Shown here in pieces: positions 8,174-15,460 of a DNA stretch of 21,322 nt. The translations under genes and the position numbers were made by a program. Origin of the DNA: Acidobacteriaceae bacterium (GTDB lineage: Bacteria > Acidobacteriota > Terriglobia > Terriglobales > Acidobacteriaceae); assembly GCA_003140705.1 (NCBI GenBank), contig PLKU01000247.1:2718-24039 (forward strand), in the 5' to 3' direction. Positions within the stretch are counted from its first letter, which is position 1. The number at the start of each line of letters is the position of its first letter. Under the pieces are notes generated by a model. It was given only the letters and a program-made list of their open reading frames with translations, had not been told where the DNA came from and did no database searches.

Positions 8174-8287
8174 TTATTCCTCCAGGCTGACCTCGAAACC
8201 CTTCAGTCTGAAGCTCTTGGTGATGGTTACACGGCAACTGGTGAAGATTGAATGCGGGTCCTGCACAGTCGCGATGAGAGCAACTAT
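8174..8287 (-). pseudogene. Possible 3' remnant of an unidentified gene
   Basis: After an in-frame TGA (8290-8288) the minus strand is open for 37 codons to a TAA at 8176-8174. It reads like the end of a real protein, including SIFTSCRVTITKSFRLKGF and a terminal EVSLEE, with about two thirds of codons ending in G or C. There is no ATG, GTG or TTG start that would give a sensible small gene and no ribosome site. I do not recognise the family. It may be what remains of a gene deleted between the sugar cluster and the sigma operon. A chance reading frame cannot be excluded at this length. Confidence 0.3.
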
Positions 8288-8381
8288 TCAGCTTGAATTC
8301 GCGTTATTCAGATTACGGTGTCTGGCAAGAGCGAGCAGAGGGCCAGTCGGCTGACAGTTTGCGACCTGCCTTTCATATGGA

Positions 8382-8393
8382 GGACAATTGTCC
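8382..8393. promoter_or_regulatory. Perfect 12-bp palindrome upstream of the ECF sigma gene
   Basis: GGACAATTGTCC is a perfect palindrome centred 50 bp before the sigma-factor ATG, a good position for an operator. A few perfect 12-bp palindromes are expected by chance in a window this size, so the position is the only support. Confidence 0.25.
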
Positions 8394-8437
8394 ACGAGAT
8401 TGTAAACTTGCATCCGAAGGGGGCGTCTACCTGAGTG

Positions 8438-9013
8438 ATGGCATCAGGCACGGCAGTGAAACCGATGACCATGGCGACAGCAGCGGAGATTGCGGCTGAA
8501 GAGTTCACGTGTGTCGTGGAGCGGCACAGGCCACAGATCTTCCGTTTTCTGCTGGCGTCGACAAGGGATGTGGATCTTGCGGAGACTCTGACGCAGGAGT
8601 GCTTCCTGAAGGCGCACCGGAATTGGGGCAGCTTTCGCGGGGAATCGAGCGCGATGACGTGGCTGATGCGGATCGCGATCAATCTGCAAAAGGACCATTG
8701 GCGGAATCGGCGGATGCAGTTCTGGCGGCATACGCAGACGAATGCGGTGGATCTGGACGAAGCCAGCGAGTGGCTGGCAAGCAGCGAGGGCTCCGCGGAG
8801 AAGCATTTGTTAGCTCGGGAGCAGGTCGAGCGGGTTTGGACTTCAGTCAAGGGGCTCAGCGAGCGACAGCGGACCGTATTTCTGCTCCGATTCGTCGAAG
8901 AGCAGGAGTTGAGCGAGATTGCGCAGGCAACCGGGCTGAGCGAGGGCACGGTAAAGGCGCACCTTTCGCGGGCACTGGTGAGAGTGCGCGCGGAACTGGG
9001 GGGTAGACGATGA
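8438..9013 (+). CDS. ECF-type RNA polymerase sigma factor
   Basis: A 191-residue protein with the two-domain ECF layout. Sigma region 2 spans about 23-93, including the core-binding stretch TLTQECFLKAHRNW and the -10 recognition part SAMTWLMRIAINLQKDHWRN. Region 4 spans about 130-185, with the helix-turn-helix SEIAQATGLSEGTVKAHLSR (159-178). Length and order are normal for the family. The start is uncertain: ATG 8438 follows a loose GAAGGGGG, a GTG at 8435 precedes it, and ATGs at 8465 and 8471 would still keep region 2 intact. Its stop overlaps the next gene's start (ATGA at 9010-9013), so the two are translationally coupled. The next gene encodes a membrane protein and the third a periplasmic Spy-like protein, which suggests envelope or metal-stress signalling, possibly self-regulated. 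Confidence 0.92.
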   Translation: MASGTAVKPMTMATAAEIAAEEFTCVVERHRPQIFRFLLASTRDVDLAETLTQECFLKAHRNWGSFRGESSAMTWLMRIAINLQKDHWRNRRMQFWRHTQTNAVDLDEASEWLASSEGSAEKHLLAREQVERVWTSVKGLSERQRTVFLLRFVEEQELSEIAQATGLSEGTVKAHLSRALVRVRAELGGRR

Positions 9014-9474
9014 GTTTGACAGATAAGTCGACAGAGGATTCGGGACCGCGGTTGGAGCGGATCAATCTGAACGAAAGCCCGGCTGGGGATTTGGCGATGG
9101 AAGAGGCGCTGAAGAACTTCAAGATGAGCGTGCATGCATGGAGTGATGCGGTGTATAACCGGCCACGGCTCGCAGCACAGGCGCGTGCGGAGGTCGTTCG
9201 GCATTGGAGTTGGCGGTTGGCCTCAGGATGGGCCTTGGCGGGTTTGCTAGTGGTAGGGGCCGTTTCCGGTGAGGTCTACGCAAGGCATCAGAGGCTGGAG
9301 CAGGCGAGGATTGCGGCAGCTGCGCGGTTAGCCGAACAGCAGAAAGCGCTTCTCGAGCAGCAGGCAAAGGAAGAGGAAGAGGATTTACTTGCGAAGGTTG
9401 ACAGCGATGTGTCGCGAGAAGTGCCGAGCGCCATGGAGCCTCTGGCGCAGTTGATGGACGACGAGGCGAAGTAA
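9010..9474 (+). CDS. Single-pass membrane protein with cytoplasm/periplasm-spanning coiled coil; candidate anti-sigma factor
   Basis: A 154-residue protein with no family I recognise. A polar N-terminal part (1-66) is followed by one transmembrane helix (about 68-90, LASGWALAGLLVVGAVSGEV), then a highly charged Ala/Gln/Glu-rich coiled coil (about 92-130, including EQQAKEEEEDLL). The N-terminal half lacks the HxxxCxxC motif of zinc-binding anti-sigma domains. Its start overlaps the sigma-factor stop by four bases (ATGA), the usual layout for an ECF sigma and its anti-sigma. By position and topology it is the best candidate for the membrane-bound regulator, with the N-terminus inside and the coiled coil outside, but this is inference. 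It ends 70 bp before the Spy-like gene. Confidence 0.8.
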   Translation: MSLTDKSTEDSGPRLERINLNESPAGDLAMEEALKNFKMSVHAWSDAVYNRPRLAAQARAEVVRHWSWRLASGWALAGLLVVGAVSGEVYARHQRLEQARIAAAARLAEQQKALLEQQAKEEEEDLLAKVDSDVSREVPSAMEPLAQLMDDEAK

Positions 9475-9544
9475 GGGAACTGGAACGGCCTGGCGCAAAC
9501 AGGGGAATAAGACGAGATTGAGCGAAAGCTTGGAGGAAAGATTC

Positions 9545-10291
9545 ATGCAAGTTGGCATTGCAGTTCGGTTGGGATTGGCGATTGGGGGAGTATTGTTGGC
9601 GGGCGCGGCGGCTGGCGCACAGGCACCAGGCGGCGGGCGGGGAATGGGGCTAGGTCTGGGATTTGGAGATCATCGGCCGCCGTTTGAGAAGGCGTTCGGG
9701 GGGCAGGGCGACCATGGACGCTGGTGGAACAACCCGAGGATTGTGGAGCGGCTCAAGTTGACCGACGCACAGCGGAAGTCGATGGACGATATCCTGCTTT
9801 CGCATCGGGAGACACTTGTGGATCTGAGGGGCAGTCTGGAGAAGGCTGAGTTAGCGCTTGAACCGCTGATGAAGGACGATCAGCCGAACGAGGCGAAGAT
9901 TCTGGCCGGGATCGACAGAGTGGCGGGAGCCCGCGCGGAATTGGAAAAGGCAAATGCGAGATTCCTGCTGGCGATTCGCGGAAAGCTGACACCTGAGCAA
10001 TGGAAGCAAGTGCAGGACTTCCGCAATCATGCAGGGCAGGAAGGGCACGGCATGGGACGAGATGGTCATGGCCGGGGCCAAGGCGGGCCAGGGCAGGAGG
10101 GCTGGAAGCCGGGTGGTCAGGAGCCAAATGGCCAGGGACCGGGCGGGATGTATCGTCATCGCCAGCCAACGCCTCCCGCTGGGGCGGCACCGTCGCCGGC
10201 TCCGGCGGCAACTCCGGGACCTCAGACAATGGATGGCGGTGCCGGTCAGGATGGTGCATCTCAACCCGGACAAGGCGGGGCTCAGCAGTAA
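9545..10291 (+). CDS. Periplasmic Spy/CpxP/CnrX-like protein (LTxxQ) with Gly/Gln/His-rich tail
   Basis: Started at the ATG at 9545 with GGAGG ahead of it; the longer reading from a TTG at 9518 lacks a ribosome site. Residues 1-27 form a signal peptide or anchor (hydrophobic 4-23, cleavage likely after AQA). The helical domain carries two LTxxQ-type motifs, LTDAQ (72-76) and LTPEQ (148-152), separated by helices about 80-145, the hallmark of Spy/CpxP chaperones and CnrX-type metal sensors. The tail (about 160-248) is low-complexity, rich in Gly, Gln, Pro and His, and could bind metal or be disordered. In CnrHYX-type systems such a protein is the periplasmic sensor acting through a membrane anti-sigma on an ECF sigma; the same three parts occur here in the same order. 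The role is inferred from that parallel. Confidence 0.85.
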   Translation: MQVGIAVRLGLAIGGVLLAGAAAGAQAPGGGRGMGLGLGFGDHRPPFEKAFGGQGDHGRWWNNPRIVERLKLTDAQRKSMDDILLSHRETLVDLRGSLEKAELALEPLMKDDQPNEAKILAGIDRVAGARAELEKANARFLLAIRGKLTPEQWKQVQDFRNHAGQEGHGMGRDGHGRGQGGPGQEGWKPGGQEPNGQGPGGMYRHRQPTPPAGAAPSPAPAATPGPQTMDGGAGQDGASQPGQGGAQQ

Positions 10292-10348
10292 GGAAGCTTC
10301 AAGGCACAGGTTTACAGGCAGAGAGCAATTGCGGTGTTTCAGATCGTT

Positions 10349-10386
10349 GGCGGCAAGAGAATCATCCCTTGCCGCCCATTTTTTTT
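10349..10386 (+). terminator. Rho-independent terminator of the sigma-factor operon
   Basis: A perfect 9-bp stem (GGCGGCAAG at 10349-10357 pairing with CTTGCCGCC at 10368-10376), a 10-nt loop, then CA and eight T residues (10379-10386). It lies 58 bp after the Spy-like gene stop. The T-run exists only in the plus direction; the minus-strand nfnB gene ending at 10405 sees the hairpin without a T-run. Confidence 0.93.
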
Positions 10387-10404
10387 AGAATCAGCTTTCA
10401 GCCG

Positions 10405-11859
10405 CTAGCTACAGACCTCGCTTTCCCACACGCCAGTTGTGAGGTAGTCGTGAATGGAAAGGGCAGCCTTTCGACCGGCACCCATGGCGAGGATTACAGT
10501 CGCACCTCCGGTGACGATGTCACCCCCGGCAAACACTCCGCGCTTAGAGGTTCGGGTTGTTATAGGATCGGCCACGATGTAATTGTGCGAGGTGGTCTTC
10601 AAGTCGGGTGTGGAACTCTGGACAAGAGGGTTGGCCGTAGTGCCGACACCGATGATGGCCACATTCGCGGGCAGCAGGTACGCAGACCCTTCGATCTCGA
10701 TTGGAGAACGGCGTCCACCGGGATCTGGCTCGCCAAGTTCCATTTTCATGCAGCGCGCGGCGATGAGCCAACCTTTCGAGTCGCCGACGAACTCGATGGG
10801 GTTGGTCAACATGCGAAACTTGACGCCCTCCTGACGGGCATGTTCGATCTCTTCGCGGCGGGCTGGCATCTCGGTTTCTGAACGGCGGTAGACCAGCGTA
10901 GCCGTGCGCGCTCCAAGGCGTCGAGCGGTACGCACCGCGTCCATGGCGGTGTTCCCGCCTCCGACAACAATTACGTCGCGATCGTGGCAGTCATAGACCG
11001 GTGCATCGTAATCGGTAGCGTTGTAGGCGCGCATCAGATTGACGCGTGTCAGGAATTCATTGGCGGAGTAAACGCCGTTCAGGTGCTCCCCGGGCACTCC
11101 GAGAAAGCGCGGCAAGCCCGCGCCAGTGGCCACGAAGACCGCGTCGTAGCACTCGCTTTGCATCAGCTCGTCGATTGTCACGCTTTTTCCAGCCACGACG
11201 TTGGTCTCAAATTCGACGCCCATCCTACGCAGGTTGTCCACTTCAGTCTTCACAATCGATTTGGGCAGTCGGAACTCGGGAATGCCGTAGATGAGGACGC
11301 CACCGAGCTCATGGAGGGCCTCAAAAACTCGTACGCGATGGCCCTTTTGGACGAGGTCGCCAGCGGCACTGAGGCCTGTAGGGCCGCTGCCAATGATTGC
11401 CACACTCTTGCCCGTGGGCGGTGCGATGGCTGGGAGGCCAAGGAGTCCGCTTTCGCTCTCGAAATCGGCGACGAATCGCTCCAGGTTGCCAATGGCGACG
11501 GGTGCGCCCTTCTTGCCGAGAACACATCCTCCTTCGCACTGATTTTCCTGGGGGCAGACGCGGCCGGTGATAGCGGGCAAGGCGTTGTCCTCGCGAAGCT
11601 TGGCTGCGGCCGCAAGGAAATCGCCGGCATAAATGAGTGCCACGACATCCTTGATCTTCACGCCGACCGGACAATCGATGACGCAACTCGGCTTGGCGCA
11701 CGCGATGCAACGGGTGGCCTCAGTGAGAGCGGCGGACTGTTTGAGGCCCAGGGTTACTTCCTGAAAGTTGCGGCTGCGCACTTCGGGATCAAGCTCCGGC
11801 ATTGGCATGCGGGCTATCTTCATTCGGTCCTTCAGCGGAAGAGGGTTGCTGTCATGCAT
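10405..11859 (-). CDS. nfnB: NfnB/SudA-type large subunit (glutamate synthase small-chain-like flavoprotein)
   Basis: A 484-residue protein with the GltD-like architecture. An N-terminal iron-sulfur domain shows C51-C54-C59-C63 (CIACAKPSCVIDC) and C102-C108-C112 (CPQENQCEGGC). An FAD fold begins with GSGPTG (157-162), and an inserted NADPH fold has VVGGGNTAMDAVRTA (298-312). The closing GGDIVTGGATVILAMGAGR motif is typical. The partner gene encodes an FAD/[2Fe-2S] subunit, and no large glutamate synthase chain is nearby, so the pair is better read as NADH-dependent ferredoxin:NADP+ oxidoreductase (flavin-based bifurcation) or the closely related sulfide dehydrogenase SudAB than as glutamate synthase. 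The start at 11859 overlaps the partner's stop by 8 bases. Cytoplasmic. Distinguishing Nfn from Sud activity is not possible from sequence alone. Confidence 0.87.
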   Translation of the reverse strand: MHDSNPLPLKDRMKIARMPMPELDPEVRSRNFQEVTLGLKQSAALTEATRCIACAKPSCVIDCPVGVKIKDVVALIYAGDFLAAAAKLREDNALPAITGRVCPQENQCEGGCVLGKKGAPVAIGNLERFVADFESESGLLGLPAIAPPTGKSVAIIGSGPTGLSAAGDLVQKGHRVRVFEALHELGGVLIYGIPEFRLPKSIVKTEVDNLRRMGVEFETNVVAGKSVTIDELMQSECYDAVFVATGAGLPRFLGVPGEHLNGVYSANEFLTRVNLMRAYNATDYDAPVYDCHDRDVIVVGGGNTAMDAVRTARRLGARTATLVYRRSETEMPARREEIEHARQEGVKFRMLTNPIEFVGDSKGWLIAARCMKMELGEPDPGGRRSPIEIEGSAYLLPANVAIIGVGTTANPLVQSSTPDLKTTSHNYIVADPITTRTSKRGVFAGGDIVTGGATVILAMGAGRKAALSIHDYLTTGVWESEVCS

Positions 11860-12736
11860 GGTGCGCGTCCTGCGAGGCTAGATCTGCGCGAAGTTGCGCC
11901 AGTTCCCCCTGCTTGTGTTCCTCAAACTGCCTGAGCGACTGGCACTCTTTGTCTCGATACATGGCGTTCCGCTGCATGAGAACCTCAAAGTTGACGAGCG
12001 AGGCATCGAACTCAGGTCCATCGACGCAAGCGAACTTGCTTTGGTTCCCAAGCAGCACCCGGCAGCCACCGCACATGCCGGTGCCATCGATCATGATGGA
12101 GTTGAGGCTGACCTTGGTCTTGATCCCGAGAGCGGTAGTGATCTGGGCGACTGCGCGCATCATGGGCACCGGGCCAACTGCAAGTACGAAGTCGATTCTT
12201 AGCCCCGCGTCGAGCAGGTCCTTGAGCTTTTTGGTGACCAGTCCGTGCTCGCCGTAGCTTCCATCGTCAGTCATAAAGTAAGTCTCGGTGCTGGCCTGAC
12301 GTACTTCATCTTCAAAGACGACCAGGTCGGTGTTTCGTGCGCCTTCAATGAAGATGACATGATTGCCGGCGCGCTTGAGAGCATTGGCTGTTGGAAGGGC
12401 CATGGCCGTGCCGACGCTGCCGGCGAGAATTACGCATGTGCCGTAGCTCTCAATTTCAGAAGGCTGACCCAGGGGGCCGACGATGTCCAGAATCGAGTCG
12501 CCCGCTTCAAGACAACTGAGAAGAGATGTGGTTTTGCCGATGGCCTGCACGACGATTGTGACGGTACCTGCGTCAGGATCGGAGCACTTGATGGTGAGTG
12601 GGATGCGCTCGCCCTTCTCATGCAGTCGGAGAATGAGGAACTGGCCAGGCCTCTGCTTCCGGGCGATTCGAGGCGCCTCAACTACAAATTGCTTAATATT
12701 GAGGCCGACGTTACGGGCTTCGACAATCCTGTACAT
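11852..12736 (-). CDS. nfnA: NfnA/SudB-type small subunit, FAD/NAD- and [2Fe-2S]-binding
   Basis: A 294-residue protein of the ferredoxin-NADP reductase / dihydroorotate dehydrogenase electron-transfer family. RIPLTI (44-49) is the FAD-binding RxPLT motif and AGSVGTAMALPTANAL (105-120) forms the nucleotide loop. DGTGMCGGC (217-225) plus FACVDGPEFD (236-245) supplies D217, C222, C225 and C237, the Asp/three-Cys set of the unusual [2Fe-2S] cluster in NfnA. The start is put at ATG 12736, the normal family N-terminus (MYRIVEA), with GGAG nine bases before it; in-frame ATGs at 12775/12772 following GAGGG would add 13 residues and cannot be excluded. It transfers electrons between NADH and the large subunit encoded next. 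A CRP-like palindrome lies upstream near -41.5 of a possible promoter. Confidence 0.88.
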   Translation of the reverse strand: MYRIVEARNVGLNIKQFVVEAPRIARKQRPGQFLILRLHEKGERIPLTIKCSDPDAGTVTIVVQAIGKTTSLLSCLEAGDSILDIVGPLGQPSEIESYGTCVILAGSVGTAMALPTANALKRAGNHVIFIEGARNTDLVVFEDEVRQASTETYFMTDDGSYGEHGLVTKKLKDLLDAGLRIDFVLAVGPVPMMRAVAQITTALGIKTKVSLNSIMIDGTGMCGGCRVLLGNQSKFACVDGPEFDASLVNFEVLMQRNAMYRDKECQSLRQFEEHKQGELAQLRADLASQDAHHA

Positions 12737-12821
12737 AACGTAAGACTCCGATTTAACCAAGCCGATGGCCATCATCAATGGCCCTCATAAAGGATTATTC
12801 AGGAACAGGCAAGGACGGCCG

Positions 12822-12837
12822 TGTGATGCGGGTCACG
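12822..12837. promoter_or_regulatory. CRP/FNR-family-like operator between nfnA and a divergent membrane gene
   Basis: TGTGA-TGCGGG-TCACG matches the CRP consensus TGTGA-N6-TCACA at nine of ten fixed positions. On the minus strand a -10-like AATAAT lies at 12799-12794, which would put the site centre (12829.5) about 42 bp upstream of a start near 12787, the standard place for class II activation. For the divergent plus-strand promoter it is centred around -78. No CRP/FNR gene is in the window. Confidence 0.45.
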
Positions 12838-12872
12838 GGGGCTATTCCATGAACGGTGGGATAGGCTCTACC

Positions 12873-12901
12873 TTGAGGTTTAATACGGTGGGCGTTAGAA
12901 T
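12873..12901 (+). promoter_or_regulatory. Sigma-70-like promoter of the small membrane protein gene
   Basis: TTGAGG (12873-12878), a 17-bp spacer, then TAGAAT (12896-12901). This gives four of six and five of six consensus matches at ideal spacing, with the ATG 33 bp after the -10 element. Confidence 0.55.
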
Positions 12902-12934
12902 TTGGCCGAAAACGTAATCTATGAGGGAACCCAG

Positions 12935-13219
12935 ATGAAACCTGACCGCTTCGTCATCGCCTCGGTCCTATTTCTATCAACGGGCCTTGGGCTGATTTTT
13001 GGATACTGTAACGGCACCGCAGGCATGAGTGCCTCATTCCCGCTTTCGGGAGCTTCGCTGAGCATTTGCACAACGACCACCGGGCCGGGCGCGCTAGGCG
13101 GTGTTGCCCTGACGGCGACGGGAGTTCTTTTGCTGCTGTGTGCACTGCTCTTGTCGATCGTCGGACAGTTCCGGAAGAAGGCGCCGCCAGGTAAGGCAAC
13201 CTTGCTACCAAAAGACTAA
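12935..13219 (+). CDS. Small two-helix membrane protein, unknown function
   Basis: A 94-residue protein started at ATG 12935, which follows AGGGAA; a TTG at 12902 is in frame but lies next to the likely -10 element. Two hydrophobic segments are clear: about 7-24 (VIASVLFLSTGLGLIFGY) and about 64-87 (ALGGVALTATGVLLLLCALL). They are joined by a Ser/Thr-rich loop with two Cys residues (C25 and C53) that could face the periplasm and form a disulfide, and are followed by a basic tail (RKKAPPGK). I recognise no family. It is divergent from nfnAB with a shared regulatory region and convergent with the regulator gene ending at 13267. The pairing with nfnAB may reflect shared control only. Confidence 0.75.
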   Translation: MKPDRFVIASVLFLSTGLGLIFGYCNGTAGMSASFPLSGASLSICTTTTGPGALGGVALTATGVLLLLCALLLSIVGQFRKKAPPGKATLLPKD

Positions 13220-13266
13220 CATTCAATCGGATTCACCGCAGTAGCGAAGGGTGCGGCGTGATTTGG

Positions 13267-15312
13267 TCAGGCTGGCGACTCTTGCTTTTGGACGGCGGCT
13301 TCCATTTGGGTCAGGATAGATTGCATCTCGATGAATTCCGGATGGCCGTGAAGCGGCTTTAGGCGGGGATCCGCGAGCATTTGAAAAAACCACGGACATT
13401 TAATGGTATTGGCTGTGCGCAACTCGGCGATTGCTGCATCGAGGTCGCCAAGGGCAACATGGACAGCCGCATTGAACGAGTTAAGGACAAATCGTTCCCG
13501 GCTCATCCATTGCAGTCGCTCGAGATCGGCATTTGCTTCTGACTTTCTGCCAGAGCAAGCCAGCGCATAGGCGTGGCCGGCAGATGCAAGATCGAAGTAA
13601 GGAGAGAGCTTGACCAGGCTTTGCGCCAACTCAGCCGCGCGCCCCGTGTCCCCGTTGAAAGCAAGAATCATCGATCCATATAGCGCGGCGCTTTCATGTT
13701 CTGGGAACAGGGAGAGAGCATGATGAATCTGACGGACACTCTCATCGGCTTGGCCGTCAAGGTGCAATGCCCATGCCAGACGGGCGTGAAGCCAAGGCGC
13801 ATAGGGATCCTGCTGGAGAGCGGCGCGCAGCAGCGCAATGGCCTCGGAGAAGCGGTGGCGGCTAAGCGCAAACATTGCGCGCACTCGTGTAATCCATTGA
13901 TCGTGAGGCAGGTGTGAAGAGCGGCTGAAGGCCCAGAGGGCCGCGGGCAGATTTCGGTCTACATGGAAGTTGATCCAGGCTAGCGCAGGGAGGATGGCTT
14001 CAGAAGGATGGGGAGTATTGGACTCAGGCTCATCAACGCGGCGACGGTGGACCCTTGCAGGCGATCCGGAATTGTGGCTCCAGCTACCTAGAACTGTTGC
14101 TGCGGGCACCTTGTCATCACGCCGGCGACGGCGAACGGGAACTTGGGAACTGGAGTCGGCGGTGCGGCGCACAATATCCGCTGCAACATTCGGAGCCATA
14201 AAGCCGAAAAAAGCCTGAGTGACACAGAGATTGACGAGGTCCACTTTAGCGGCGATGAGCGAAGGATCCAGTTCGGCAGCGCGATTGAGATGGCTCAGGC
14301 CGTCCTGCATCCGGTGGCGCTGCAGTGACTGCCATTCATAGCGCCCCTGTTGATAAATTTCGTAGGCTTCCCGGTTAGAGGGTGGACTTTCGATTTCGGC
14401 TGCGGGAGTGCTGGCGGCAATCGATAGACCTGCTGTGTCTCGCCCATTCGATGACGCCAACTCATTGCGATTCGACTCAGCGCGGACGGGTTCCTGGCGG
14501 CGCCGGACAGCAGGTACGCTGTTGCCGAGGCGAATGACTAGGCGGTCGACTAACTCGGATTCGAGCCCGGCGACGCGGCTTCGATCCACGAGCAAGTCCT
14601 CAACATAAATCTGCGCGCCGTCTTCGACGCGAATGATCTCTGCCCGAAGGCGGAATTGCGAAGGCAGGGCGCGGAGGGTTCCGGTGAGGACTAGATCTGC
14701 TTTGAGTGTTTCGCCGATCTGCTGCGCGGTGAGGCGGCGAAGTGCCAGCGTGAAGACGGAGTCCCGTGCAAGGACAATGACGGCGGGATTGACTGCGTTG
14801 CTCAGACGAGCAATGGCTTCCTCTGCGACGGAAGGCCCAAGGTATTCGGGGATGCCGAATTCAGTGGCGAAAGGCAGAATCGCCAGCTTGGGGAGGGCCC
14901 CGACAGGAACCCCGCTTTGTGCTTGCTGTGCTGGGTGCACTTCGGCAGCCAAGCGGTATCCGCGCTTATAAATGGTCTGGATGCACTCTTCCGGTTCAAG
15001 TCGAGCCCGAAGCGAAGAAACACACTTGGGAACGCTGTCAGCGGTGACATGAACATCGCCCCATATTGCTTCACGAAGTTGGACTGGCGTAACAATTTGA
15101 CCGGGATGGGCAAGGAGGAAACGGAGCGCTGCCAACTCCTTGGGCGGGAGATGAACCATATCTTTGCCACGCAGCAGCGTGCCATCGGCTTCAAGGCGGA
15201 AACCTGCAAATGAGAATTCCGGCTCACGATTTTTAGAACCAAGAGCGATCGCCGCGGGCGTCAGAAATCTGGAGCCAGGCGATTGAGACGAGGACGAATC
15301 TATCCGATCCAA
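13267..15312 (-). CDS. Winged-helix (OmpR/CadC-type) transcriptional regulator with TPR-like repeats
   Basis: A 681-residue protein. Residues 34-122 form an OmpR/PhoB-type winged helix: FSFAGFRLEADGTLLRGKD, PPKELAALRFLLAHPGQIV, the recognition-helix region TADSVPKCVSSLRARL, and the wing QTIYKRGYRL. Residues 140-260 (KLAILPFAT onward) resemble the alpha/beta linker seen in CadC-like and TolB-like regulators, and about 315-640 consists of helical TPR-like repeats. There is no transmembrane helix, so unlike CadC or ToxR it is soluble. Residues 386-437 are an Arg/Ser/Pro-rich segment breaking the helical repeats, possibly an insertion. The start is TTG 15312, supported by AAGGAG five bases upstream; there is no suitable ATG. 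Its ligand and targets are unknown; it may control itself through sites in the long upstream region. Confidence 0.88.
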   Translation of the reverse strand: MDRIDSSSSQSPGSRFLTPAAIALGSKNREPEFSFAGFRLEADGTLLRGKDMVHLPPKELAALRFLLAHPGQIVTPVQLREAIWGDVHVTADSVPKCVSSLRARLEPEECIQTIYKRGYRLAAEVHPAQQAQSGVPVGALPKLAILPFATEFGIPEYLGPSVAEEAIARLSNAVNPAVIVLARDSVFTLALRRLTAQQIGETLKADLVLTGTLRALPSQFRLRAEIIRVEDGAQIYVEDLLVDRSRVAGLESELVDRLVIRLGNSVPAVRRRQEPVRAESNRNELASSNGRDTAGLSIAASTPAAEIESPPSNREAYEIYQQGRYEWQSLQRHRMQDGLSHLNRAAELDPSLIAAKVDLVNLCVTQAFFGFMAPNVAADIVRRTADSSSQVPVRRRRRDDKVPAATVLGSWSHNSGSPARVHRRRVDEPESNTPHPSEAILPALAWINFHVDRNLPAALWAFSRSSHLPHDQWITRVRAMFALSRHRFSEAIALLRAALQQDPYAPWLHARLAWALHLDGQADESVRQIHHALSLFPEHESAALYGSMILAFNGDTGRAAELAQSLVKLSPYFDLASAGHAYALACSGRKSEANADLERLQWMSRERFVLNSFNAAVHVALGDLDAAIAELRTANTIKCPWFFQMLADPRLKPLHGHPEFIEMQSILTQMEAAVQKQESPA

Positions 15313-15317
15313 TACGG

Positions 15318-15323
15318 CTCCTT
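15318..15323 (-). promoter_or_regulatory. Ribosome-binding site fixing a TTG start
   Basis: AAGGAG on the minus strand, five bases before TTG 15312, decides the start of the winged-helix regulator because no ATG or GTG is available ahead of its DNA-binding domain. Confidence 0.8.
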
Positions 15324-15460
15324 ACGCCTCCTGGTTAACCAAAATGCCGGGTTTTTGCCCCGCTTGTTGAGCGGCTGGCAATTACCGACGGTGACCGCGC
15401 GGGCATCTGCGGGTTGGACAATCCAGGGGATGGAATGTTCAGCAGTCCCGACGAAATCCT

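Larger units (their letters stand above)
8039..8437. other. Intergenic region between sugar cluster and sigma-factor genes
   Basis: About 400 bp between divergently transcribed genes. It holds a 37-codon coding-like remnant on the minus strand (8174-8287) and a perfect palindrome upstream of the sigma gene (8382-8393). I found no convincing sigma-70 or ECF promoter by eye on either strand, although promoters for both divergent units should lie here. Confidence 0.6.

Noticed and set aside
8308..9204. Minus-strand open frame opposite the sigma factor
   Set aside because: It is Ser/Arg/Cys-rich and motif-free, and lies across two well-supported plus-strand genes.
10984..11934. Long open frame on the plus strand opposite nfnB
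   Set aside because: It is the antisense shadow of a clearly recognised gene, with no ribosome site and no recognisable motif.
13229..13262. Possible terminator between the convergent genes ending at 13219 and 13267
   Set aside because: Only a 5-bp CCGCA/TGCGG stem is visible and no T-run follows on either strand.
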